Below are positions 53,351-62,418 of a stretch of DNA of 64,000 nt, one piece after another. How positions within the stretch are numbered: position 1 is the stretch's first letter; each line of letters starts with the position of its first letter. Location: assembly GCA_002746115.1 (NCBI GenBank), contig NVXL01000007.1:1-64000 (forward strand), written 5' to 3'. The notes beneath the pieces are model-generated. The model was not told where the DNA came from. It made no database searches and saw only the letters and a list, made by a program, of their open reading frames with translations. Made by a program: the position numbers and the translations under genes. The DNA comes from Alteromonadaceae bacterium (lineage in GTDB: Bacteria > Pseudomonadota > Gammaproteobacteria > Pseudomonadales > Cellvibrionaceae).

Positions 53351-53378
53351 CTCTAGGTTAAGTGCTCTAGTTTAAGTA
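53343..53378 (+). repeat. 14-bp tandem duplication over the typA stop codon
   Basis: TTAAGTAACTCTAGG, TTAAGTGCTCTAGT and TTAAGTATTAG follow each other; the TAA stop (53348-53350) is in the first copy. The best-conserved part is CTCTAGGTTAAGTG / CTCTAGTTTAAGTA at 53351-53378. Confidence 0.75.
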
Positions 53379-53382
53379 TTAG

Positions 53383-53410
53383 CACGGCCATTTAATATTA
53401 AGTGGCCGTG
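53383..53410. other. hairpin after typA
   Basis: CACGGCCA (53383-53390) pairs with TGGCCGTG (53403-53410); the twelve bases between also pair almost fully (TTTAAT with ATTAAG). It precedes the main terminator and may stabilise the typA mRNA end. Confidence 0.6.
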
Positions 53411-53438
53411 TTGAGAGCAATAAAAAGCTGAGAATAAT

Positions 53439-53490
53439 AAAAAACCTCAACGACAAAATAAGAAAAGCTATTTTGTCGTTGAGGTTTTTT
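53439..53490. terminator. 22-bp bidirectional intrinsic terminator between typA and chpA
   Basis: The arms 53439-53460 and 53469-53490 are perfectly complementary over 22 bp (cores CCTCAACGACAAAATA and TATTTTGTCGTTGAGG) around an 8-base loop. The outer bases are A6 on the left and T8 on the right, so it works in both directions and serves the convergent typA and chpA transcripts. Confidence 0.92.
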
Positions 53491-53520
53491 TTGGCGGCTA
53501 ATTCTTTAAGCCGCATTCTT

Positions 53521-53558
53521 CTAAGTAACTGTCCTAAGTAATTGTTCTAAGCAATCTC
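53521..53558. repeat. three 13-bp tandem repeats over the chpA stop codon
   Basis: CTAAGTAACTGTC (53521-53533), CTAAGTAATTGTT (53534-53546) and CTAAGCAATCTC (53547-53558). On the minus strand each unit contains TTAG; the third holds the real stop codon TAG of the CheA-type gene. Confidence 0.8.
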
Positions 53559-56534
53559 TTTTTCAATACACCTCATCAGTTCGTCTTCTGACCAGGGCTT
53601 GGTCATATAAGTCGTCACACCTGCGTTGCGCGCCATTTCTTTATGCTTGGCGGTGGATCGTGAGGTGATCATAATCACTGGAATATCTTTTAGTTCATCC
53701 CGAGAGCGTATGTGATTGGTGAGTTCAAGCCCATTCATTCGCGGCATTTCCAAATCCACTAGCATCAATGATGGCTTCTTGTTTTCAATCACGCTAATAG
53801 CATCAAAGCCATCTTTGGCTGTGTACACTTCCATCCCCATATCGGAGACTAATTGCGCCAAACTGCGTCGTGCGCTGAGTGAGTCGTCGACAATGAGTGC
53901 TGCCGGTGGCGTTTTATCTGAATCAGCATCGTGAGCGCTAATCGAATCTCTGTGGCGTAACAGCTGTTGTAGCTCTTCTTGGTTTAATCCCATGCCGGGT
54001 AGTTCTTGCACGTTGATCACGGGGGATACTGTACCGTCGCCTAGAATCGTTGCGCCAATGACTCCGTCGGGTTGAAAGGTAAAGCGGTTGAGTGGTTTAA
54101 TTACCAGCTCTTGGCTGGCAATAATGCTCTCAACAGCAATGGCGACTAGCGTGTCGTCGTTGCGCGTTGCAATGAGTAAGGCGTTAACTTCGGTGCCTTC
54201 GGGCGGATGCGTACCCAACAAATCACTTAACATATAAACTGGTAGGCGGGCGTCTTCGAAGGTGTAGAATTTACGCGTCCCAACTACGGTGAGTTGAGAG
54301 TCTTTAATATAAATAATCTGTTTTACGGATCGGCTTAGTATGCTGTATGTGAGTGTGCTGTGCTGGTTTCGGCAGCGGGTTACGATGGCGTGTCCTGTCA
54401 GGATACTTGTAGGCACGCTAATGGTAAACGTGCAGCCGTTGTTTCGGGTTGAGTCTATTGAGATATTGCCTTTTAGGTTTTTTATCTCGTTAGCTACAGC
54501 GTCCAAACCAATGCCGCGTCCAGAGGTTTGGTTAACTTGCTCGCGGGTGGTGAACCCGGGCATGAGTATGATCTGGTTCAGCAGTTTGGTCGTAACGTGG
54601 GCATCGTAATCAATTAAACCTTTTTGAATGGCTGAATTGCGGATGTCCTTGTAGTTTAGACCCTGGCCATCGTCACTACAGGTGATTTTGATAATTTCAC
54701 CCTCTAGTATAAAGCTTAATTTAATATTGCCTTGTGCGGATTTACCGTTAGATACTCGCGCCTCACTATTGGGTTCGAGTCCGTGATCGACTGCATTGCG
54801 TAGTAAGTGCATGAGTGGATCTGCGATGCGGTTTAATACGTGACTATCGATTAAGAGTTTGTCGCCTTCCATAGTGAGTGTGGCGGATTTCCCAGTGAGC
54901 CGACAGGCTTGACGGACGCAGCGAGAAAAGCGAGCACTGTATGATTCTACTGGCAGTAGGTTCATATCCAGCAGGATTTGCTGGTTGTCGCTGTTAAATT
55001 GCTTTTGACTGATGCTGAGGGTGGAGAGCTCCTTAAGTTGATCTTCGACACCGCTAATGGCTTCGTAGGAGTCAGTTGTCAGTTCGGAAAGTTGGTTCGC
55101 AAAGGTATCTAGCTCGTTAAAACGCTCCATTTCTAATGGGTCGAGTTCGTCGGCTTCGTAAGCGCTGGACGCTGCGCGCAGGGCGCTTTGGGTTTGTACT
55201 AGTGCGTCGAATTCGGCGGCCATTGCGCGAATTTTTTTATGGTACTGATCGCACTGAGACATGTTGTTCTGGATGGACTCAATATGGGCGCTAACCTGGT
55301 TGTTCACGATCTGGGTCTCGCCTGAGAGACGCATCAATTCTCGAGAGACGCGTTCTGGGATCGTGACAATACGTTCGCTATTGTCATCAACCGCTGTGGG
55401 GGTGTTATTTGCAGGCGGACTTACTTGGCTCGGAGGCGCTGCGACTTGCGGCGGTGCTGCGAATTCTGGTTCGGGTGTGATGATTGTTGCTTGTTTACCT
55501 TCAGTCTTAACCAGTGGTGTCTCACTAGTTATGTCTGTAGCTCTAGCTTCTGTTGTCGCTAAATCGGTAGCTGTTTCAGCAGTCGTGTCGTTGCGCTGTT
55601 CTTTGCTATCTTTTAGTTGATGTATGCAATCCAATACTTGTTGTAGTGTATCTTGGAGGTTATCTGGGTACCCGCCTTGACGGTTCAAATAGTCGGCAGT
55701 GCTTGCTAAGCAGTCTGAGGTGTCGATGAGCAGCGAATTAAATCCTGCGGGTAGCACGGCATTGGGTTTGACCGCAGTTTCTAACATATCCTCAGCATAA
55801 TGCATGAGGTTGGCAACGCCCTTGACAGAGACGATGTTGGCGGCGCCTTTTAGTGTGTGAGCAACCCGTTGTGCTTGCGCCAAGTCGTTAGCATCGAGTG
55901 AGTCGACGTATTGTAATATGGACTCTTCAAATTGTTCGACAAGGCCGGGTAGCTCAATGAGCATACCTTGCAGTAGTTCGGGTCTAATATCACTTGAGAC
56001 GGATAAATCACACATATCCGCACCGGCTTGTCGAGGGATGACTATTTCGTCATCTTGTAGGGTTGCCGATAGGTTGGATAGAGTTGAGATGTTGAACTGT
56101 TCAATAAGCGTGTTTTGTTCGTCTTTAGTAAGAGGTTTGATCCATGATTCTACGCTAAGGCCATCAATGATATTGACGGCATGCGCATGCACACTTTTCT
56201 GATCGCACAGGTTCTGAAGGTAAGCTAGGCATTCGTGAGCGAGTTGTTGGGTGAGTGCAAGTAAAGCCGGCTTGCCAGCGACTGTTTGCTCATGCATAAG
56301 GCGATAATTGGATGCCCAGTGTTTACAGCATGATGCGAGCCCTGGTAGGCCCGCAAGGTCTAGGGCATTACCGATGTGCTCCAAGTGAATGTTGAGATCA
56401 AATAGTAGCTCGTCTTGTTGCTCAAATGATTCATTGCCGAAGAGGCTGACATCTTGGGTGTCAACTTCCGCTAACTCGTGTATCAAGAGTTCAACAATTT
56501 CTCGTTGGTCATCGGTAAGTACTGTATTGCTCAT
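53547..56534 (-). CDS. chpA: CheA-type hybrid histidine kinase of a Pil-Chp system
   Basis: A 995-residue chemosensory kinase. Order: a degenerate Hpt-like region (about 1-110), an active Hpt with the phospho-His in VAHTLKGAANIV (about 230), a Thr/Pro-rich linker, dimerisation helices, the ATPase core with LLRNAVDHGLE, DDGQGLN and GRGIGLDAV (about 600-710), a CheW domain, and a C-terminal receiver (ALIVDDSLSARRSL, phospho-Asp in LMLVDLEMPR). It resembles ChpA/PilL of twitching systems but is much shorter than P. aeruginosa ChpA, which has six Hpt domains. Last gene of the operon; input comes from the PilJ and PilI homologues. Confidence 0.9.
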   Translation of the reverse strand: MSNTVLTDDQREIVELLIHELAEVDTQDVSLFGNESFEQQDELLFDLNIHLEHIGNALDLAGLPGLASCCKHWASNYRLMHEQTVAGKPALLALTQQLAHECLAYLQNLCDQKSVHAHAVNIIDGLSVESWIKPLTKDEQNTLIEQFNISTLSNLSATLQDDEIVIPRQAGADMCDLSVSSDIRPELLQGMLIELPGLVEQFEESILQYVDSLDANDLAQAQRVAHTLKGAANIVSVKGVANLMHYAEDMLETAVKPNAVLPAGFNSLLIDTSDCLASTADYLNRQGGYPDNLQDTLQQVLDCIHQLKDSKEQRNDTTAETATDLATTEARATDITSETPLVKTEGKQATIITPEPEFAAPPQVAAPPSQVSPPANNTPTAVDDNSERIVTIPERVSRELMRLSGETQIVNNQVSAHIESIQNNMSQCDQYHKKIRAMAAEFDALVQTQSALRAASSAYEADELDPLEMERFNELDTFANQLSELTTDSYEAISGVEDQLKELSTLSISQKQFNSDNQQILLDMNLLPVESYSARFSRCVRQACRLTGKSATLTMEGDKLLIDSHVLNRIADPLMHLLRNAVDHGLEPNSEARVSNGKSAQGNIKLSFILEGEIIKITCSDDGQGLNYKDIRNSAIQKGLIDYDAHVTTKLLNQIILMPGFTTREQVNQTSGRGIGLDAVANEIKNLKGNISIDSTRNNGCTFTISVPTSILTGHAIVTRCRNQHSTLTYSILSRSVKQIIYIKDSQLTVVGTRKFYTFEDARLPVYMLSDLLGTHPPEGTEVNALLIATRNDDTLVAIAVESIIASQELVIKPLNRFTFQPDGVIGATILGDGTVSPVINVQELPGMGLNQEELQQLLRHRDSISAHDADSDKTPPAALIVDDSLSARRSLAQLVSDMGMEVYTAKDGFDAISVIENKKPSLMLVDLEMPRMNGLELTNHIRSRDELKDIPVIMITSRSTAKHKEMARNAGVTTYMTKPWSEDELMRCIEKEIA

Positions 56535-56565
56535 TACTAGGGTATTCCGTTAGTTCGCCGAACAA

Positions 56566-58755
56566 TTAAACTGCGGCTTTTAGCTCAGTGACGTTGCTCG
56601 GAGGTGTTTCCAGGTCTGCAGGTAGTCTAAAGGCGTCAACCTGCTCCACTAAAGCGTCTGCAAACTCAAGTAACTTATCGGTGACGACTTTTTGCTCCAA
56701 GAGTTGTTTTTCGGTTTTTTCAGAGAAGCGTCGAATAATACCACTTCGATCGTTAATCTTATTTGCGACCGCGGCTTGCTGGATGGCTTGGCGAGAGATG
56801 TTTTGTACTGTTTCCACAAGTTCTTGCGTTGCAGTCTCGGTTACTTGCATCTGGGCACCCGCTTGTTCTGCTTGCTTGGAACCATCAGCTACCTGTGAAA
56901 TCAAGGTGTTCATAATGCTCGCTGTATCGGAAGTTTCGACGCGCATGTTGTTAACCATGGCGGAAATTTCTTCAGTAGATTGTCGTGCGCTTTCGGCAAG
57001 ACGCTGTACCTCGTCGGCAACAACAGCAAAGCCGCGGCCGGCTTCACCAGCGGAGGCTGCGTGCATACTTGCGTTAAGTGCCAGAATGTGAGTTCGTTCT
57101 GCAATGGTATTAATCAGGTTAACAATCCCCGAAATTTCTTGAGAGCGTTCGCCCAGGCGTTTCATTCGTTTTTCCGTTTCCGAAATTGTTTCCCGAATGG
57201 CGCGAATACCCTTTACCGTTTCACCAACAGCCTGTTTTGCTGACTGCGTGTTTTTAATAGCGCGGCTAGCGGAGTCATCCGCTTGTTCAGATTGTTTTGC
57301 AACGTCATTCATTGTGTTTGCTAATACGCGTAGAGCCTTACTTGTCGCGACGATTTGTCGACGTTCACTGTCAGCAAATTGCATTACCAAGTTGGATTGA
57401 TCTTGAAGGTCGTGAGATGAGGCGTTGATCTTGCCCGAAATGCCTTTTACTTGCGTTAGGGTCTTTGCTGTCTCAGAGGTTAATAGGTTAACCGCATCGG
57501 ATATTGTGCCGGTCAAATCTGCGGATACAGGAACCTTAATTGTTAAATCTTTTTTGGCGATAGTCCCGAGTGCTTGAATTAGTGAAATAATCGAATTATT
57601 CAGTCGTTCATTTTCTTTTGATTGTGACTCAAGGTGATTAATACGTTCATCAAATAAGGTGTTAAATGTTTTCCCTAAGGTGCCGAGTTCGTCGTTGCTG
57701 AGTACTTTTACGCGAGTTTTAGTTTTGCCTCGGTTAATCCGGCGAATAACGCTCTGCATGTGTGCAAGAGGCAAAACAATACTACGATAAATAAGGAATA
57801 TACCGATCGCTGCACCCATTGCAACCACGAAAATCATCATCGTCACAATACCTTGTGAGAGTTGCGTTTGCTCAGTTGTACTGCGTTGTGTCTCAGTTAA
57901 AAACACTTCAGATTGTTCGAGTAGTGTCTCGGCACTAATGTTAAATTCGTATTGTATTTCCGCAAGATTTTTATGCACCTCAAATACAGCTTGCGCTTGA
58001 GATACGAGCTCTAAGGCGTTGGATAAAAAATTATCTTGTAGGTCTTGCAGAAGCGCAAGGCCTGTCTCGGGCGTTGTATCGGCGCCGATACTTTCCCCTA
58101 TGGTACTTGCAAGCTTTATAAGCTCGCTATCGGCAATTGCGGCGCTAGCTATTATATTTGTCGAGCTGAGCGCGGCGGCGGCGGCTTCTAGTGAGCTACG
58201 GGTGTTCTGAGTGAAGTGCGCTTCTACCGTGCCTCGGATGCTATTAAAGGCGATTAGTGCGTCACTAGCATTGGCTACGGTCAGTGCATTTTCGAGTTCG
58301 GTAGCGCTTGACGCAAAGTCGTTTTGTACGGTGGAACCGCCTTCGAGGCTAAGCCCTTCAATTAATGAGAGTTTTTTAATTAACGTTGCATTGTAATTCT
58401 TGGCGATCAGGTTTGCTTTTTTAAGGTTGGCCGAAAACTCAACGGCGGTATTTTGTGTGGAGAATTCGATGATTTTTTCTTGCAGGGCTTTGTTGATTTG
58501 CGAGGTCTGGCTTATTAGTGTTTGGCTCCGCTGGTCAAGTAATTGCCTGTCTGTGTTTTGTAATCGTAATTCGAGCAGCTTAGCCTCAATTAGGGAGCGC
58601 TGAAAACTAAATGCGTTTACCTCTTTTTGTTTTGCTGCATTCGTAGCCTGTACTTGGAAAAAGTAAGTGGAACCAATGGCAACGAACCCGAGAACGAGTC
58701 CTATCATAAGCGCAATAATTTTGTCGGTAATGCGCAGGTTGGTCAAAAATTTCAT
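56566..58755 (-). CDS. pilJ: methyl-accepting chemotaxis protein, PilJ-like
   Basis: A 729-residue receptor: TM1 (IIALMIGLVLGFVAIGSTYF), a helical periplasmic PilJ-type domain (about 35-305), TM2 (MMIFVVAMGAAIGIFLIY), HAMP, and the MCP signalling hairpin with HILALNASMHAASAGEAG and GFAVVADEVQRLAESARQS. In Pil-Chp systems PilJ senses surface contact through type IV pilin. It starts 31 bases after (in transcription) the CheW-like gene. No CheR/PilK gene lies in the operon, although candidate methylation helices are present. Confidence 0.92.
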   Translation of the reverse strand: MKFLTNLRITDKIIALMIGLVLGFVAIGSTYFFQVQATNAAKQKEVNAFSFQRSLIEAKLLELRLQNTDRQLLDQRSQTLISQTSQINKALQEKIIEFSTQNTAVEFSANLKKANLIAKNYNATLIKKLSLIEGLSLEGGSTVQNDFASSATELENALTVANASDALIAFNSIRGTVEAHFTQNTRSSLEAAAAALSSTNIIASAAIADSELIKLASTIGESIGADTTPETGLALLQDLQDNFLSNALELVSQAQAVFEVHKNLAEIQYEFNISAETLLEQSEVFLTETQRSTTEQTQLSQGIVTMMIFVVAMGAAIGIFLIYRSIVLPLAHMQSVIRRINRGKTKTRVKVLSNDELGTLGKTFNTLFDERINHLESQSKENERLNNSIISLIQALGTIAKKDLTIKVPVSADLTGTISDAVNLLTSETAKTLTQVKGISGKINASSHDLQDQSNLVMQFADSERRQIVATSKALRVLANTMNDVAKQSEQADDSASRAIKNTQSAKQAVGETVKGIRAIRETISETEKRMKRLGERSQEISGIVNLINTIAERTHILALNASMHAASAGEAGRGFAVVADEVQRLAESARQSTEEISAMVNNMRVETSDTASIMNTLISQVADGSKQAEQAGAQMQVTETATQELVETVQNISRQAIQQAAVANKINDRSGIIRRFSEKTEKQLLEQKVVTDKLLEFADALVEQVDAFRLPADLETPPSNVTELKAAV

Positions 58756-58786
58756 GTTCTCACCTTAATCGAGAGTGGGCAATAAA

Positions 58787-59356
58787 TTAGGGGGCTGCGA
58801 ATTTGATAGTGGCTTGAGTTAACCGGGTAAGGAGGGCGGTTTCGTCAAATGTGTGCCATATCTCGTCGTTAATCAGATAACTTGAGTCGACAAACTCGGC
58901 CATAAACGAGGGGAGGGAGGATGGCGAACTTTCGGGTTTTTGATCCTTGGGAATGTTGAGGGCTTGGGGTTTCCCGTCAACAATAATGGCGGCACCAGAT
59001 AGGGGCGTTCCGATTAGAAGCGCGTTGCCAGACTTGGGAGGTTTGTAACCTAGGAGATGGTGTATCTTATAAAGGGAGATTAGATTCCCTCGCAAATTCA
59101 TAAGTCCAATCATATGCCCAGGGCTATTAGGGAGTGGCGTCGCTTTGGCTTTGCTGATTAATTCACTATAAAGACCCGAGGGCAGTAGGAGTTTTAGCCC
59201 GCCTATTTCAAAGCCATAATGTCGGGTAAGTGCTTGCTGAGCTGGAACGTTGGCGTCAAAAGCCTCGCCTCGCTCCTTAATGGAAGTAGCAAGGTTACTC
59301 GCGAAAGAAATATTCTCTGTTTGCGCGACTGTGTTTATTTGCTCTGGGTTTGCCAT
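58787..59356 (-). CDS. pilI: CheW-type coupling protein, PilI-like
   Basis: A 189-residue CheW-domain protein that couples receptor and kinase. It has HYGFEIGGLKLLLPSGLY, PGHMIGLMNLRGNLISLYKI (the conserved MxxLRGxxIxL segment) and GAAIIVDGKPQAL. Length and order (between a receiver protein and the receptor) match PilI. It starts 6 bases after the PilH-like gene, so translation is likely coupled. Confidence 0.9.
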   Translation of the reverse strand: MANPEQINTVAQTENISFASNLATSIKERGEAFDANVPAQQALTRHYGFEIGGLKLLLPSGLYSELISKAKATPLPNSPGHMIGLMNLRGNLISLYKIHHLLGYKPPKSGNALLIGTPLSGAAIIVDGKPQALNIPKDQKPESSPSSLPSFMAEFVDSSYLINDEIWHTFDETALLTRLTQATIKFAAP

Positions 59357-59362
59357 AGGTAC

Positions 59363-59725
59363 CTAAACTGCTGCGATCGTCTTGATAATTTGATCCGCTG
59401 TGAATGGCTTGGATATCATTCCCTTGCCACCTTGCAGTTCGGCCCAAACACGATCAGCACGCTGATTTTTGCTTGTGACGAAATACACCGGTATATCATT
59501 GGTCGTATTGTCCGAAGCAATATTACGACAAGCCTCGTACCCATCAATACCTTCCATCACTACGTCCATCAAAATAACATCCGGACGAAATTGCTTGGCT
59601 TTGCTGAAGGCTTCTTTTCCGTCGCAAGCCGTAACGACTTGGTAGCCGGCTTCTTCCACGATAAATTTCAAGTGCTCCAGGTCTACTGGAGAGTCATCAA
59701 CGACTAAAACTTTACTAGCTGGCAT
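59363..59725 (-). CDS. pilH: CheY-type response regulator, PilH-like
   Basis: A 120-residue single receiver: acidic pair KVLVVDDSPVDLEH, phospho-Asp in VILMDVVMEGIDG, Thr/Ser in PVYFVTSKNQ and Lys in MISKPFTAD. In the Pil-Chp system PilH counters PilG and controls retraction. I choose ATG 59725 because GAGAGAG precedes it and the frame upstream (to 59806) is inside the neighbouring gene. The start overlaps pilG by 11 bases. Confidence 0.9.
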   Translation of the reverse strand: MPASKVLVVDDSPVDLEHLKFIVEEAGYQVVTACDGKEAFSKAKQFRPDVILMDVVMEGIDGYEACRNIASDNTTNDIPVYFVTSKNQRADRVWAELQGGKGMISKPFTADQIIKTIAAV

Positions 59726-60608
59726 GAGCTTGCTCTCTCTGAAAAATTGATTCTGTGTATTTGTCGTAGACAGTTTCAAATTGGTTATGGTTAATTGGCT
59801 TAACAAGGTAGGCGTCGCAGCCCGCTAAAGCGCCTTTGATTTTGTCAAAGGATGATGAGCGGCTAGTGAGTAATACTACCGGTGTGCCGGAGTTAAGTTT
59901 GTCTTTCTTGATTTTTTTGCATGCGGTATAACCGTCCATGCCGGGCATGACGACATCAAGGAATATAATGTCGTACTTTTTCTTGGCGATCATTAACATG
60001 GCGTCTTCAGCGCTTTTGGCGATATCGAGATCGGCGTTGCGCAATTGAAATTCGACATGCATTTGCCGTCGTACGGCTAGGCTATCATCGACAACCAGAG
60101 CTGCAACCTTGGGGCCTGTGCTTGATTGTGCTCCAGACTTAAGTATGCGTAGACCGTTCATTGTATGGCCACTGAATTCGGCAGAGTCGTTACCAATTTC
60201 AAATTCGGGGAAGTAATTCAACTCACGAATGGTGAAATGGTCTAACAATTTAATAAATTTTCCGGGGTTGATAGGCGAGCTTAGTTGGTATTTTCCAAGC
60301 TTTGTGTCGCTTTGCCGCGCTAAGAAAATAATCGGGCGATTATCATTTTCCGTGCTGAACCGGGAGTCTCTCCAGGCGCCTATGATGTTTGGGTTGTTTG
60401 TGCACATCAAAATAAAATCGATTTTGTGGGGCTTGTTATGTGTTGAATTGTTCAGCTTGATTGGCCGGTAGCATCGGTTACGGTATCGGGTAACCGTAAA
60501 TATTCGTTGGATGGTTTCAATTTCTTGATCTGATGCTCCAACCACGCCAACGGTAAACACCCTTTGGTTTTCAACTGGCTGTTGTTTTTTAGTAGGTAAA
60601 ATTTTCAT
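59715..60608 (-). CDS. pilG: response regulator with extra N-terminal degenerate receiver, PilG-like
   Basis: A 297-residue protein. The C-terminal receiver (about 170-290) is complete: AALVVDDSLAVRRQ, phospho-Asp in IIFLDVVMPGMDG, Ser/Thr in VVLLTSRSSSF and Lys in YLVKPINH. The N-terminal 150 residues look like a second, dead receiver: the strands VFTVGVVGA, IDFILMCTNN and RPIIFLAR are in the right order, but the Asp is replaced and the Lys is missing (LSSPINPGK). Ordinary PilG is only the C-terminal part (about 130). It is the first gene of the operon. Confidence 0.85.
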   Translation of the reverse strand: MKILPTKKQQPVENQRVFTVGVVGASDQEIETIQRIFTVTRYRNRCYRPIKLNNSTHNKPHKIDFILMCTNNPNIIGAWRDSRFSTENDNRPIIFLARQSDTKLGKYQLSSPINPGKFIKLLDHFTIRELNYFPEFEIGNDSAEFSGHTMNGLRILKSGAQSSTGPKVAALVVDDSLAVRRQMHVEFQLRNADLDIAKSAEDAMLMIAKKKYDIIFLDVVMPGMDGYTACKKIKKDKLNSGTPVVLLTSRSSSFDKIKGALAGCDAYLVKPINHNQFETVYDKYTESIFQREQAHAS

Positions 60609-61271
60609 AATGTAGATTCACACTCGGGTAAATACGCGCCACTATGTTGGTTCAGGTGCCAGCTTGTGTTTTTAATCATCATACCTAGCAACCAACATTG
60701 GATAAGCATAGCCTGTTTAGCTTCGTAGCTAAACTAATTACTAACAATTCTAGATATCTTAAATGATAAGACAATACGCTAGACTAATTAATTACTTATA
60801 AGGTGCAGCGGTTAGTTGTGAATTTATATATGGCTAAGCAAGAAATAGGTTGACTGGATCAAAACTCGAAGAATTATCTGCTAGTTAGCATGCTAATAAC
60901 AAGTGGCCTGTCACGTAATAAACAATGCGCTGCAATTTGACCTGTATTATCTCAATAATTCTGGGTGATAGCTGTTGTATTTGACGCAATAGTGATTGCT
61001 TGTCTTAGTTGGCAGGGGTATATTCTGGCAACAGAATCTCCCGTTTGATAAATCAGTCACAGTGTTGCATTAATCCGTTTGAATATTTCTGTACGGATAT
61101 GATCGAATATTGGTATAAGCGGAATTGATTTTTTGTGACCTATATACGATTTCTGGAATCTTCTATCCATTTGTGTATCAAAATTGCCAAAGACAGCTGG
61201 CGTTACAGTCTATTTCACACTATTTATTTAATAATAATGAAACCCTAATACCTTTGAGTGAGGTGAATGTT
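60609..61271. other. intergenic region between pilG and the MHYT gene
   Basis: About 660 AT-rich bases between divergent genes. It holds one clear hairpin, GTTTAGCT-TCGT-AGCTAAAC (60715-60734), about 110 bases upstream of pilG. No longer coding frame looks real; the frame that runs into the MHYT gene from 61125 lacks conserved features. I see no RNA or operator beyond the hairpin. Confidence 0.5.
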
Positions 61272-62078
61272 ATGAATATGGAGGCAGCTTACAGCTACAA
61301 CTATTTTCTTGTCGGACTTTCTTTTTTAGTTTCTGTGTTTGGTTCCTACACGGGCTTGCAATTAATGAAAGCCGGTCGTAGTGCTAAAGGTAAATCTATG
61401 TATGGGTGGATAGCGACTGCCGCGTTAGCCTTAGGTGGCGGTGCAATTTGGACGATGCACTTTATTGGCATGCTCGCGTATGAAATGGAGATGCCTGTCG
61501 CTTATGATCCTTTTTTGACGTTTGCTTCGTTATTGCTCGCTGTTGGCGTTGTTGGGTTAGGAATTTTTATCTTAAGTAAAAACGTGGATTCCACTGTCAT
61601 GTTAATGGTTGCCGGTGTTATTACCGGGCTTGGTGTTGCGGTTATGCATTACATGGGTATGGATGCAATGGTAATGGCCGCGGATATGAGTTACGACACT
61701 TTCTGGTACTACACCTCCTTTGTTATCGGAATTGTTGCAGCCACTGCCGCATTATGGTTGGCATTTAATACCCAAGGTGGTTTGCAGATGTTTGCTGCGT
61801 CCGTGGTAATGGGCGTTGCTGTTTGCGGGATGCATTACGTTGGTATGTACGGCATGAAAATGACACCTAATGGCAGCGTAGTTGATATTGAGTCCTCAAT
61901 CGCCCCATTAACACTAGGTTTATTTATCTTCTGTTTCACCATGTTGGTTTTGGTTTTGTCTTTGATTGTGACGTTAAGTCAGCTGCAGAAAAAAATGTAT
62001 GCGGATTTTGAAGAAGACGAAGAAGACGATGACGTAGATGAAGAGATCAACGTTAGCGCGGTTAATGCCGCATCGTAG
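61272..62078 (+). CDS. stand-alone MHYT-domain membrane protein
   Basis: A 268-residue inner-membrane protein with seven hydrophobic segments. Three MHYT-type motifs are visible: WTMHFIGMLAYEME, VMHYMGMDAMVM and GMHYVGMYGMKM; His and Met residues lie near the periplasmic side and are proposed to bind copper or sense O2, CO or NO (family prediction). There is no GGDEF, EAL or kinase output domain, unlike most MHYT proteins; instead there is a very acidic C-terminal tail (DFEEDEEDDDVDEE). The start 61272 is supported by AGGTG 6 bases upstream; the frame is open to 61125. Confidence 0.88.
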   Translation: MNMEAAYSYNYFLVGLSFLVSVFGSYTGLQLMKAGRSAKGKSMYGWIATAALALGGGAIWTMHFIGMLAYEMEMPVAYDPFLTFASLLLAVGVVGLGIFILSKNVDSTVMLMVAGVITGLGVAVMHYMGMDAMVMAADMSYDTFWYYTSFVIGIVAATAALWLAFNTQGGLQMFAASVVMGVAVCGMHYVGMYGMKMTPNGSVVDIESSIAPLTLGLFIFCFTMLVLVLSLIVTLSQLQKKMYADFEEDEEDDDVDEEINVSAVNAAS

Positions 62079-62418
62079 CGTTTACCCGCTTATCCTGTTA
62101 ATCGATTTTCTGTTGATTAGAGTGATAAGCGGAATGCATGATTTGTAGGTTGTTTTAGCATTCTACTTATTGGAGATGTTTTGGAAACCCCAGGGTACGA
62201 TCACTCTTTTGAGTGGTCAGGGGCGGTAGTTTTTAGCGGAGTGTTTTAGCAGCTTGTTTTCCAACATTAGAATTTCACCAACAAGTGTGTACAACACCGT
62301 GCTGCAGTGACTTTTTTGGCGACTTAATGCCTTTTTTAGTTTGTCTGTCGATACCTTAGGGTAGCGGAGGTTGTTGAGTTGTTTTTGAGTGCAATGGCCC
62401 TTGAGTGGAGAGTAAGCA
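62079..62418. other. intergenic region between the MHYT gene and hoxX
   Basis: About 340 bases with two hairpins: CCGCTTATC (62086-62094) with GATAAGCGG (62124-62132), just after the MHYT stop; and GATCACTC-TTTT-GAGTGGTC (62199-62218), flanked by CCCC and GGGG that extend the stem. Neither is followed by a T-run. They may be mRNA ends or a leader structure for hoxX. No clear promoter is visible. Confidence 0.45.

Noticed and set aside
62317-62331. Possible sigma-54 promoter before hoxX (TGGCGACTTAATGCC)
   Set aside because: The GG and GC are separated by 9 bases, not the required 10, and the -12 element lacks TTGC.
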